Part shown: positions 25,501-39,000 of the stretch, in pieces
How the letters are laid out: each line of letters begins with the position of its first letter
Numbering within the stretch: position 1 is the stretch's first letter
NCBI GenBank assembly: GCA_900708905.1
Contig: CAADRB010000057.1
Coordinates: 414,363-478,362 of the forward strand
Reading direction: 5' to 3'
Length of the DNA: 64,000 nucleotides
Source: Hymenolepis diminuta
Taxonomy: Eukaryota; Platyhelminthes; Cestoda; Cyclophyllidea; Hymenolepididae
Made by a program: the position numbers and the translations under genes
Notes under the pieces: generated by a model
The model's database searches: none
What the model was told of the DNA's origin: nothing
The model's input: only the letters and a program-made list of their open reading frames with translations

Positions 25501-28500
25501 TGAGAGTGAATGTGGAATCTTCAATCAGCTTTCTTGCTCCTCTCATAGAATAAATTGTAAAAATTTTTCCTCACTATTTAATCTTATTTAACGTCTTCAA
25601 ATTAAAGAGCTTCGGCTAAATTTGATGCATTTTCAAATTCAATTTTGTATGAATTTTATCTCTTATAGTTAGCTAGTAAATTTGTGATTTTTAGTAATTA
25701 AATAAAATTGGCATACCCAACAGTCATATCCATGAAAGCGATAATTGGTGGGACTCTTACGGTCTAGAAAAAGCGAACACATGCTTTGAAATGTTATTTA
25801 GAGGGAGAAATGAAATTTATTCTGTTAACAGTAATTCCCATTGGCTAGGGTCCTCGCTGTCCTATTGGGCAAAGCTTAATGGATGTGCAAATTATCCAAA
25901 CGAATGGCAGGGAATTTTCTGAGAAGTTATTCGATTTCACAGATTGTTTCTAATTAGATTCAGCCACAATCGAAGTTGAATTCATCCTGCAGTGACAATT
26001 AATAGCTTTTCGATTTTTTAAATATTAGCTTGCATAAACATTTAGAACTCATTTTCATTTATTATGATATGGCAAAAAGCTTACAAAATCTAGCATTTAA
26101 ACAGTGAGAATTGTAAAATTCTAATGGAAATTAAAGAGCAAAGTCAGATAGAAGCAAAGAATAAAGTTAGGATATCTTAGGAGCCTTATTTCAAATGAAT
26201 TCAAAATTTCACATTTTTCGGACTCTACTCAATACATGCGATTCACTGCACCGTGTTCCAAGTTAAAAATGGTTAATTTTGATCATCACGTTTTCCATAT
26301 TCTGGGTGACTGGTACTACCATTTCGATCTTTTACATTATTGTGGTTGTATTTTAGATTAGTCCATTTCATAAACAAAGTGCTCGAATGCGAATTGGACA
26401 TAAATATATTTATCTTTAAATAATATAATCATCAAACGGAAAAGAAGATAAACATAAAGATTTCTTTCCTAAAAGTTCAGTTATCTCTGGAGCTCGGATT
26501 CCAATTAACGCCACCGTCACGATTCGTGAAGCATTCATCTCTGCTAGGGAACAGTTTTTGTAAAAATTGGTAGACATTTGAACTCTTGTAGTTTCAGGAC
26601 CACCTATTTCACACTCCAACTCTACATTGTTTGATGCCAGAAGATAACTAATATTAGAAGGTGGTTATGCCACACACGTCTTCATTTCTGCCTAACATTA
26701 CGCTGGTGCCAATCAGGATTTGCAGAATTGGAACCGGTTAAAACTTATAAAGACTTAACGAAGCTTACTGTCTTCAATAACACTAATACCATCCCGATAT
26801 ATTTGGAGCTTACAACGATAATGGTGGTATTAGTGAATTAACTCAAGTTGGACTGAAATAATTACTTTTAAATTTCCCCCAATATGTTCATTAATATTTT
26901 TTCGAAGTTAGCAATCATTTTGAGAAATTCATGAAATCGTTTTAAAATTACTTTCAAAAATGGCGAACCACAAACGCTCTGGGGAGTAAATAAAATTTTG
27001 ACTATTTCGTCCAAGTAAAGATTGTAGACAATCTGCCCATTATATCCACTATCCTAATTCAGTGTGGAAAAGTCTTCTCTGAGAAAAAGTCTTCCTGGTA
27101 ATATTGCGAATTTCTAAAGCGATTTGTGATATCCAAAAGATCAAATATTCCATTCAATAAATTGATAATTAAGGTGCTTGATGTGGGTAAAAGTTAAATT
27201 AAGCTTGCTATTGCTCATCTATGATAGATATGAAATAGTGAGTTATTCTTCAAGGAACGGCTGGCGGGAAAATTTCAGTAACAGAAGTAGTTTTGATCTA
27301 ACAAGTCTTAATATTCGATTTTTTATCTCTTGAATTTCATCCGCTTTCTGATTCAAAATATGATCATGGAATACCGTTTTACCTTGAAACTTATTTAAAT
27401 ATTTAACTTAGGATATCTAGCATTTTTTCAATTTCGGAATATGGTTTGACAAATGCTTAGAGGGATTTTATCTCCGCTAAAATTACGATTTGTTTAACAC
27501 AGTCCCAGATGTAACGAAATTTATGACCCCTGAAACACTATAATTATATTTGCGGGGAAATGTATCAATGTGACAATGTATAAAATCAATAGTTATGTCA
27601 AGAGTTTCACGAAATATGAAAGAATTTTAACGCTGCATTTTAACGTCATTTGACTTACATAATTTTGTTATCTCTGTTGAGGCATCCAGACTTCAAGAGT
27701 CTGCTCATGTGATAAATCATCTATGAGACAAGGGGATCAAAGTATGTTTGCATTCTGCCTGCCGTTAAGAATTTCTCATTTTTTATTCAAACAGTTGCTA
27801 TTGTCCAAACATACTAAGATGTGATCAAATCGTACCGTAAAGACCTGATTAGATCACATCTTAATCTACTCTGACAAGAAATCAACCTTATTGGGGAGAC
27901 CAGACCTACACACAGAATTTAAATGCTTGGTCGATACTTCAGCCAGTATGTGTTGTCCTAAGATCTGTTGGATAGTTAAATGACATAATTTGAAGAAATT
28001 GTTAGTAAACTCTCTTTACCAAGGCGTCAAATCCATACTCATGACAGAATACAAGTGTTGAAACTTTTCAGACAATAAATTGATGATTAAATTTCTTCCT
28101 ATTTTAAAGCATCCATGGAAAGCTAAAAAGTGATTAATTTGAGATCGTCTTGGAGCCAAAGTTCTGTTACCAATACCGTCCAAGGTAAAACCGAAGTCAA
28201 TAGTTTTTACTTTAAAAGTTATTAAGACAGCCTTCGAAATCAGGGAAAAATAAAGGTTTCAATGAGAGAGAGTGGGATTGGTCGAATAAAGATAATCGTT
28301 GGATCTCCGAAAGACCCCTTTTTATTTGAGTTTTTAAATACGTGTTAAAAGTTTTTAACTTAATTGGTATGGAGCAACACATCATATTCTTATGTTTTAA
28401 AGTTTGAGCTTCACTACTTGTTCCCTGAGCACTGGAATGAATTTCTGATTGAAATAGCGAGAATTTTCTGGCCAGAAGACCAATATTGGATAGTTTGTTA

Positions 28501-31500
28501 GACAATCTAATTTAATTTTTTCTTTTCTTAGTTAAATTACTAACGGAAAAACACTAATTTGTTTGATTTTATTGTAACCACCTGCTTAGACCCCATACGG
28601 CTTCGGATACGACCTGCTATCCTACTACAGTTCATTAAAACCGATGTCTCCCATTAGAGAATGACAACCTCTAAGTAATAAGTTAATCTAAGGAATAAAT
28701 TCCCCTAGAATACAGATATAACTTTAGCTTACCGCATTTATCTTTGCTTAATTGTGACCTGAGCTTGAAGAAGAAGACTTCCAAGTTTGACTGGCCTTGC
28801 AATGAGTCCTTTCTTCAACAATATGAAGCTATTAAACTAGGAAAAAATGTGCAGAATATTATCTAGACCAAATTAAGAAGATACAATGGTAATGAAACTA
28901 TTATCTCCGAAAACAAGATAGTCAGTCGCACGTCTTTAAACGGTCATATCCCCCTCGAAGGATTAGTACAAATTTCCCCTTGTTGTACGCCACTATATGC
29001 CAAAAAAGGGAAAATAATTCCGTAATATTAGAGACACTCTCGCTCCATTTTTTTTATTAATCCAACAAATCACCTATCTATTTTCTTGTTAGACTAAAAT
29101 TTTTTAAATTTCAATATTATTGATTAACAAGATAACATAAATATGTTCATTCATTTGATAGTCTTTTCGATTAATAAGGCGTTAGTGTAATTGTATGGTC
29201 CCTATTCCACTATGGCAATCTGATATTTGGAGAATTTTATGCATAACTTTTAATTAAGACCTGGTTTTTAAACCATGGATCAAGTCAAATACCCTTTAGA
29301 CGTTGTGGCCATTACGATTTCGCAACAATTTCCTACTAGTCGAAATTAGTTCTATATTCTCCTCCTTTTGATTTGCAATTTTTCTGCATATTTTTTTCTG
29401 CACCCACTTAGCACTCGAACTCAGTTTAACTAAATTCTTATCATTGAACTGACTAGAGCATACAAATTACTTTTTGACTAAAAAAGACTTCTATCGCCCA
29501 GTGCTATAGGCTTTGTGGTGGTTAAAAAACGCTTCTTATCTGAACGTCATTATTAACTTTGACATTCGAGTTAATACAAGTTTCTTTAAAGAACCTTCCA
29601 AAAAGGCATTGGTGCACATTCTTCTGAGCTGAGTAGTGGAGAAGCAAAAAATCCAAAATATCATAGACTATCTTCATAAATAAAAGAACATATTAGCATA
29701 TATCCGTTTTGTATGTCTAGAGTCCGCCTCTGTAATCGCAATTTAATACATTTCTTACAAGTTTGGACACTCTTTTACAGCACTCTGGATGGTATAAATT
29801 ACTTCAATATGCAATTGCTTTTAGTTCAAATTTATACTCCAAAAGAAGTTTTATTACATACCGAAAGAGCAGGATGCAGTGACATTCGTATATTACCAAA
29901 ATATTAAAAGCATGCTCGCCATTATCTATTCCTGTGTTCAATTTCATTTCCCATTTAATTAAACAAATCAATTACTCGATCAATGGCAAATTAATAACCA
30001 CTATCCATCTAAAGGGCTATCTCATAAGTTGAATTAAAATTTTATCACAATGTGAAGATACACGGAATAATCATAAGAATGGTTAGTTTAGACGCGCCAA
30101 TTGATGATTATATGTTTTTACTTGTCCGAAACCAAAGCCAACATAAAAATCAAGGAAATTAGAGTCCCGCTTGAATAAGTAACCTGCTCGCCTACTACCT
30201 TTAAACAAATTCAAGCATTTAATTGTCCCAAAGGGAAGTTTTGAATACCGATTCTAACGGAAATGTCCCAACGGTGTTATCTCACTTCCATTGTGACAGT
30301 ATATTGCCCACTTTTCAGTCGGAACTGTCCGACGGTACATTAATTAGGCTTCGAATAATGATACTACTGAAAACTTAACTCAGAATATCTAATATCTTCT
30401 GTTCGACCAGCGGATTACTCAAATTGATGGCCTCTTTCTAAGACCATTTGCACTGCATGTGCCGCTTACTGAAAGTAAACCCTTCAGTAGAGTGGAGAGT
30501 CGGAATTTATGGAATACGAAGACGGAGGCGACTGTGGTAGTTTTACTTTCTGTTTGTGGGCATGGGCTCTTTTGTCGAATCCCAGGCTCTATGTTTTAGC
30601 GAAATGTTCCCATGTCTGACTAAATGTGAACGCATATATGGTTGAGAAGGAAAATATGTAATAAAATGAATGTGAAGAAGATGATGACCACTACAAAGTC
30701 GAAATGGGCCCATCTTGAGTTTCTTTCGGGAAGTATACTGCTCTGGGAATAATGACCAATCAGATTAACATTTACACAGATATTTTAAGTAACTTTAAAG
30801 AAGCCTACTTACTCTCAAGTCACATGACTACCATGCATATTCTAGTGGCTTATTTCAAATCCATTGGCCTTCATGCCGCAAAAAATGCTAAAAAGAAACA
30901 ATAGATAAAAATAGGCAAACGAATGAAGAAGGATTAAAAATAAAGCTCTGCAAAATTTATCCGAATTTAAAAGACAATAAGGCCGACTTTTGATAGAAAA
31001 TGTACTAGAAAATCAGGTAACTCAAAAGTAAATGTTTATTAAGGAGTAAAAAATGAAATAGGTAAAAGTAATTAATTTACTTATGATCAGACACAATGGG
31101 TCATTTATTAACATTCAGTGGGATTAATACGGTGTCGTAATCGAAAATATCGACATCTTGCAGACTTATCCGAACTTCAGGTAGATGATAAAGAAAAGAT
31201 TGCAAGTAGGTAAAAAAAATTAATAAATGGGAAATCCTTGAAGTGAATGACAGTGATATTTACCAATGACTAGTGAAATTTCACGATATTTCTGACCATT
31301 TCACGATGTCGCTTTAACGTGCTTAGTCCTTCGTATTATAATAGGTTACTTTGCCATAAAACCCTGCCAATGAAATGGACTTTTGCTAGAGCATATTCAC
31401 TTTCGCAAGATCACAATTCATGACCTAATTTTACTGCCTAATTCATATGCTATTGATGGCACCGAGACATAGAATTCCACATCGTGACAAGAACAGTATT

Positions 31501-33062
31501 GTCTTCAGTAATCTAAACACCTATTACAGGCATTATATACCCGAGAGAAGAGATCGCTTTGTCGAAACATGGACCTTCAACACGCTACAGTCTCAGCCAA
31601 ACGCAACTAACGACTTTAAAATATACAAGAATGCATTTAGGTTACTAGTTAAACAACTTGTTTCCAAAGTTACCACAAAGCTACTTCAATGTAAAGACAT
31701 AAATCAGTCTTTATTGGCACCAAGCAACAAAATAGAAGTCCAAATTTAAGATGATCATTCACATAATTCTGTATCCTTGTATGTTTCAGTTGTGGTTGTT
31801 GGCTCAGCGTCGCGTCATCTCTGTGTAATGGTCCTCTTTGAACGCTTTAGAAATGAGAAAAATCTAAGCGATCATTTTTTTAATCTCATGCTTTAGTGCA
31901 TTCAGTAAAATAAGTGACACCTCCCAACCGTGCCTTATTACACGTTCCCAGTTGCAAATCTTGCAGCAGGAATGACCTACAGACACACTACCGATGAGTG
32001 TTAAAGTAACCATTGGCTAATTCCAACCAGCAGCATAAGTTGTTAATATTTTAATAATGTAGAATTGGATTCTTGGACGTTGTTAATACTGCAAACACCT
32101 AGTTTTTATCCGTATTTTTACGCTATTAGCTGTCCATCTGCAAGAATTCAAAAGTACATCAACTACATGCATATCTTCAAGAGGCAAGCAAGACGGCGTA
32201 CAATAACGGACAATATCTAAAGGAGTAACGCCAGTAAAAGAAGGGGATAATTAATTTGCGATAATGTGAACAAGAAAACAGCTCAAACAGAACGCACAAC
32301 CCGTAACTCCCAAAATTGATGTACACACATACCTTGGAATTCTCAAACGTAAAGTAATAAAAACAAAAAATATTCGCATAAAGGTTAAAGTATTGATCAA
32401 AAAATAAGTTTTAATAATTTATAAAGGCGAAAGAAAATTTTAAAAATATTTTAAACACCTTGATAAGGATCAATTTAAAAATAATTTTTAAACCATAGGG
32501 CTAAATATATTTTATTTGATTTTATTATTTTATAAATCTAAAGTATTCCTTTATTCATATATTTAAAATTGCTTTGACTTTGGATAATCTTCCATTGCAT
32601 ATTTTCATTGGCTGATGGCTTTTCGGTTCGTGTGCACAATATATCTCTGACTTTTGTATGTTTAGAGTGTATATCCCCCTCTATTTTTTGATTATATTTA
32701 ATAAAATCTATACTTCTACTGCGTGACGTTATGCCTATTGAATAGTTTATCGGTGGAAAATCGTTAATTTACTCTATGAACAAATGTTTTGTATCTATGA
32801 GATGATATATCTTGTTATTTTAAAACTGAAGAACATTTCCACATTGAGTATGGTGTATCTAAGTATGTCAGTTATTTGATGTTGAAGCATTAGCGGCAAT
32901 AATTGTTCAACTCGCTATGGTTGAGTAGATAAGAGGATATTCTGTTTGAGAAAGAAGTATTGTATTTAAGCTAGGATTATATTTTAAGGAAAATAAATTG
33001 CAGGACATGATAGGCGTCGATAAGCGCACTGGCGATATAGTAACTCTTGTTTCCACTTCTAG
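22519..33062. other. Long stretch without a supported gene
   Basis: About 10.5 kb of AT-rich sequence separate the GK-domain exons (minus) from the first exon I assign to the large plus-strand gene. Upstream exons of the GK gene and 5' exons or the promoter of the plus-strand gene should lie here, if the two genes are arranged head to head. Isolated open frames (for example 26416-26619 and 28212-28505 on minus, 31447-31749 on plus) are within chance length and could not be tied to a family. Confidence 0.45.
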
Positions 33063-33067
33063 ATAAG

Positions 33068-36000
33068 ATGTCCCTTCATCATGGCCATTGTCGTGAGCGA
33101 AATACCCAGGATGCAGTTACCCCGATCCGAGCATCAGATGGTGACGCTGCTAATATTGTGCCCTCCTTACGAAGTAAGGTCGCTGATCCCCACAAAAGAC
33201 AACCATCCACTCCAATCTCTTCACTCTATCAGTCAAAAAGAATTCATAGCCACCGGGGCCAACTTGACCTCTATCATCAGCTTCTTGATAAATTCCTTCA
33301 AATCAATCCTAAAGCTAGTGGCTCTGGACATCGGTAAGTGTTGCGATGTTTCTTTTATCTGATAGATGTTAGGAAGTATGACATGATTTAATAAACATGT
33401 TTTCACTGTATTGTTGCTTTTTTTTCTAGACTCATTATTTCCCGAAATGTTTATTATTAGCATGTTTTTTTGCATTTCATATCACCAAACATTGTTCCCA
33501 ATTTTGCTTTAATTCTGATCTTAAATTAACAATGATTATTAGAATTAGCCCAATTTTGATTTCATCAGGACTTTATTTTTGATACTCCGTATCTGAGAGT
33601 CTAGTGTTTATAAATCCTAAATTAAATTTCGGAATGCATTCTTTGTATTTGGTTCTGACTGTATTGAGATGTTTGCCATTTGTTCAGTTGGATTCCGGGG
33701 TGTTGTTCTGATTTCGATTGTTATTTTGTATCGAAACGCCTGATGACTAAGAATCGAATTTTGTTTTGCTATTGTTAAAGAGGTTGATGTATCACTTATC
33801 TCTTTTTTCTCTTTTGAATTGCAAACAAGTTATATGGACTGGGACTACATAGACGGAATAAGTCAATTACCCATATTACTAGACCAATACCGAGGTGGCC
33901 TGGAGACATCCTAGTTTATTGACAAAATAGGTTTATATTCAGATTATTTTTCTTTAGACATTATTCACGTCTCGTCTTTGATTTCTTGGCATGACCATTG
34001 GCATCTCAAATACTCTGTTGTCGAGATCTTATCGCTAGTCAATCACCTCTGATCGCCATGTGTCGATTAACATCTGATATCTATGGCATCTCCCATCCGA
34101 ATATGGATATTCATGGGATTCAAGACGACCTCTTTGGTCAGTCATGATATCGTTTATTACCTGGGCTTTCTTTTTCAAGCACCCTTGAAAGATTGCCAGT
34201 ATTTGTTCTGCACATGTTAAGGCATTTTAAGTAGTGAAACATATGAGGAAATTATTTTCTTACATGTAACACACCCGTCCGTCTTTATCGTGAGATCAAC
34301 CTGGAGGAGTCCCGTCGAGCCCTGGTATTACATGGGATAATACCTGGATCATTTTTTTTCGCATCCTTCCATCACATTGGGGGACCACAGAATGTTCCGA
34401 AGTGAGGAAGCTTTACGATACAGAATACAATTTTTTATAGCATTAAGATTTTAAATAATGACGTATTTCACAATTCGATAAATCAAACACTCTTGGTCTG
34501 ATATGTTAGTGATCATGAACTTAAGTGTCCTTTCTGGTCTCCACATCGTTGATATTTCCGCTATGGCACTTGGTGATTATGATAGTTGTCCATTTGTGGT
34601 TTAAACGATAGTTGCGGGCACACACAAGGTCGCTCACACCATATCCAGTTGTTTTGATAGTCACATCTCTAAATTCTCCGTCCTCAAATTTTGGTCTGCT
34701 GCAGGGCGGAATGTTCGAACACGACGAGAGATGTTTTTAGATGATTAATCGATAGATCGGAGCAAAATTTGGCAAGATGTATAGAGGCAAACTATGTCCT
34801 TGGATAGGTAACGTGTTAGAGTTTGCTGAGGATAAGGTTAAATGATGTCTTATCGTCGACAGTAAAATAACATCGGACCCTTTCGGATATGAACCTGTTA
34901 CCGTAAGCTCTGTCGCAATTTTAGTGGATCCGGAGATGGCAAGTTAGAACTGAGTGCTGGGAATGTTTGGTTTCGACAAAGGAATAGAAACAGTAGGATG
35001 AGGGATTGTGTCAATGCATAGATACTGATTGCATCCTCTCACGAGTTTCTCTGCATTTGTAGATTCTAGAGTAATTGCCTACCAAGTTTCGATTTAATTT
35101 GGGAAATAGCTAAGGTTGAGCTCATCGATCCAGTATAGTACCACCAAGTTGATATTTCGATTTTCAACGTAATACACCATGAAGATAGTCTTTGCATCGC
35201 ATCCATCCGTAGATTCGCGCAGCGTCATCAGAAGCACGAGATATTTTAAAAGAAACAGTACCTGGCTTGGGGCTTCTCCATACTTGGGTGGGAAATGTTG
35301 ATGGTATCGGAGCCATCGTCAACCATAGTTTTGCCTCATCCGAATTAAAGTTCTTATTGTTCGGGTTCTGCCTCGTTGAACTGCTTGTAGAAGATTCTCG
35401 GTAAGGACCTTCTTTGTGGCCATTTTCATTGCAGTTCTGGCAGCGACATCTTTGTAAAGGGGAGTCTCGATGATAGTGACGTTCTCCACAAAATCGGCAT
35501 CTTGGGGGTGACTGTTTCTGATATTTGTCGGATGTGGAGCGGTTTCCTTCGATTGATAGAGGATCGGTCATTTTCAGGTCGTTATAGGTTGAACGTGGCT
35601 CACAATCCTGCGCCACAATCGAGTCCTCGACGAGACTTCTTGACGTCAAGTCCCTTGTTTAAGAAGGACAGAAGTCTGAGTCGAATCTCAGCTTAGCAAG
35701 GTGATCAAAGACCAAGTACGGAAAGTACCAAGTCCTTGAGGATACTATTCTTGATTATTGCTAACAGAATCTCGGACGAACTCTCTGCTTCGGACCATGA
35801 GTGACCAGACAAACATTGAGGAACTTAACTTGTCAGTCAAAGTTCCGATTTTAATACTCGACCTTTTCGATCATCAAAAAGAAGTAGTGGATGGCTTCGT
35901 TGCCATTTCCTGAAGATTTACCAGGTCTCTGATATCGCTATATATGGTATGGTTGCTATACGAACGGTTACATTAAGTGCCCGTACATTATCAAATACCC

Positions 36001-39000
36001 CGTCTTCTGCTTTGAAATTGTCTGTCTACCATCTCATTATCACTGTTCGAGGTGAAATAATGTCGGGTTCTTGTGCTGTGCTGTGGAAATAAGCTGTAGT
36101 CTGCGTCTCCGGTCGATGTGTGGATGTCATCACCAGTCAATCATTTCTGATCGTCAGGTTTTATTGACATCTGCTGCCTACAGTAGAACTGATCAGTCTT
36201 TTCTCTAATGTGTTGCACTTTTTGCCCCATTTTAAATGTAGAGTATGCTCTAGATGCATACCATGGTCTGTAAACGAGCACCTGAAACCAAAGATCATTA
36301 TTAAACTTATCAAAATATTTGTATTCAGTCATTCTTTCGAACTCTCATTCTATGTACTTTAAAGCTAATAGTTAAGCGACTATGGGATGTTCTTCAGTTA
36401 ACAATAGAAAGGACTAAAGGAATACAGTAAATAAGTATAGAAAGTTATTTGTGAGTGCGGAGATCATGTAAATTTTGAGCCAATCAGATGTGGGATGTAT
36501 GTGGCCTTAAAGGTCAATGGCCAACTACGCGTTTAGTCCGATGTTGAGGTCATCTTAGTCCTCGACCCTAAAACAATGTGATGTTTAATCAAACAAACTC
36601 TTTTTGAATTGATTGCCAAGAATGACAAACGAAATTCACTGTCTATCATAGGACCATTAAGAAAACATGCAATAGAAGAGTCTTCTTAGAGATGTTAGTT
36701 TTATAATTTCATCCCATCATTTTTACGCTGGTTACACATCCGTCTGTGTAAATACTCGTGGTTCACGTGGGTTTTATACATCTGTAAAGATTAGATTTGT
36801 AATCTCCATTCAATAAGATTGCTGATGAAATTATATTGTTGCGTTCGTCATTTATATGTTGACCCAAGTTACTTCCTAAGGGGATAGTTCATGCTTAGTT
36901 TTTTTTCTAAAGATCTAAAAGGACAGTATCTCATTTTGGAGAAGTTCAAGACGGCTGGTTCCTTAACCTTCAATGCCGTTATATATCAAGACTTCCTACT
37001 CTTCGGACTGTTAGGTACTTTTCCAAATTTATAACTGGCATAACACATAGGAAAAGGAAATATTTTCGAAATATAGTAATCTCTTTTGGGAAACTTTATT
37101 TTTGAACAACATTAATTGGAATTGAAGGATATTTAAATGATTTACAATATTGGTGCTTCGGAAAAGAATCATAGATATCACCCAGTCCGGATTCGAAAGG
37201 CCTAAACTCTCATCTTAGTGCTGAACTATCCCTTGAGAATTGGGAATAGCTTTGTCCTAGCAACTATTTTATTCTCCTTATTTCTCGCTGATCTGGCAGA
37301 AATGATTGCTGATTTCATAAAGAGATGCGCCTCTTTCTTTGACCTTTTAATTTAATCAGATGCTAAGTTTTTTCCAAAAAAAAATTGCAATTCGTGAGTT
37401 ATGTTTTATCTCTTTTACTACAAGCTCCGAGAAAGGTGGAGGTAATCGCTTTTCAACACTCATTTTGGTAGAGAATTACCATTCTATTGGTTCTTTACCA
37501 CTCGTCTCTTATATGATTGGAAACCCTTTCACCACGGGATGTGGACCGATGGGCATCGAACCTCTCATATCAGACTTGACCGCAGAGCAATATCCCTATA
37601 CTTATTTGCGTTTGATAGTGGGATTGTTTTAGAAGTCTTTTTCATCTTATGATGAATAGGAGGATTATAATGGTGGGTTGTCACATTTGTTGAAAACTGC
37701 TATTCTCTTTGCCGATTTAATTATCTAATTATGTAGGTAGAAAATCCTTTTTTTTAATCTATGTATACATTTAATTACTGATTAATAATTTGATTCTCAT
37801 GCGTTAGTTCGAATGACGTTTGAATTTATAAAAATTCCGAAATATAGCACTATTTATGCTTAAGTAGAATTTTAAACTTGCGAATGCTTCAAAAATTTTC
37901 TTCACTTTCCTAATATTTATGCCTAGTGCTGCATTAAATGTTAATAGTCTTCTCTCTTTTTAAAAAGAAAGTGCAGCCTAACCTGTATCTTGTAAAGTAA
38001 GTCCTCTCGAATATCGAGATCACTAGAATTAGATTAGATTATTCAGGTCTTAGACATCAACAAAAAGCTCATCTCAGAACCACTAAACTGCAGTTTTTAG
38101 GTACTAAAAAAGATGACCTAATAAGTAGGGTTAATTATAAGTTTATTTACGATGAAGTAACAGTTTAAATAATATAATCCTGATAATTTGAATGTGAACC
38201 ATGAAGGGGAATATGCTTCCCAGTCGAAGAGGTTGTCGTTAATGCCATAGGCAATAGTGGATTTGAGAGTTACTAATCCCGCCAGTAGAAATACTGAAAG
38301 AATCCATAGGTATCGTCTCACGGAACTTATGATCTTCTCATTGGCGGATAGAAAATGACAGTCTTTCGCATATGGGCAGATAAAAGAGTTAAGTTGGACA
38401 AGAGGGAAAAATGAGAGAAAAGAGGGGAGGAGTTGGGAATTGGAAGTAAAGGAAAAGACGTCAGTATTAAGCAATTAAAAAATGACCTATTTAAATTCCA
38501 GAAAGAGTTGTTAACTCTTTTGTGTTCCTTATTTGAGGGTTATTAAACAAATTTATCATCTGACAATTAGGACAGCGCAGATTTATGAGTCAACATGTGC
38601 GTTCGACAAAATGCTATATATTTTTTTTCCAGAAGTTTATATTATAGCCATATCAGGTATTAACAACGTTATGTAACCACTAAGACCGAGAAATTACTTC
38701 ATGGGGAAAAAAATCGATTTATATATTTAGTGTAGTGTAGATTTGACAACTACTTTGAAGATGATCAGAAGGCATATCCTGTCTATAGTTGAAATTATGT
38801 AGGCGGATCAGTTTGATAAAAGAGGAAAAATCGAGCTTTTCCATATGTCTAGTGCCAAAATCTGTCATGGGATTTTTTCGCCTATTTTCATTTGTAGTGT
38901 CATTCCATTCCTGAGCAGTTTGAGAGTTTGTCAATTAGAGCAATAGTAGCTGGAGCACGTTCTGACAATTCTTCTAAAATGCATATTTTTAATCCAATCA

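Noticed and set aside
26416..26619. Minus-strand frame of 67 codons with plausible composition
   Set aside because: No family recognised, no supported splice partners; within chance length for AT-rich DNA.
28212..28505. Minus-strand frame of 97 codons
   Set aside because: It opens with TTG, has no domain and cannot be joined to the GK exons with confidence.
33081..33362. Hydrophobic alternative frame overlapping the first exon of the large gene
   Set aside because: The other frame ends exactly at a GTAAGT donor and is phase-matched to the next exon; this one reads through the donor.
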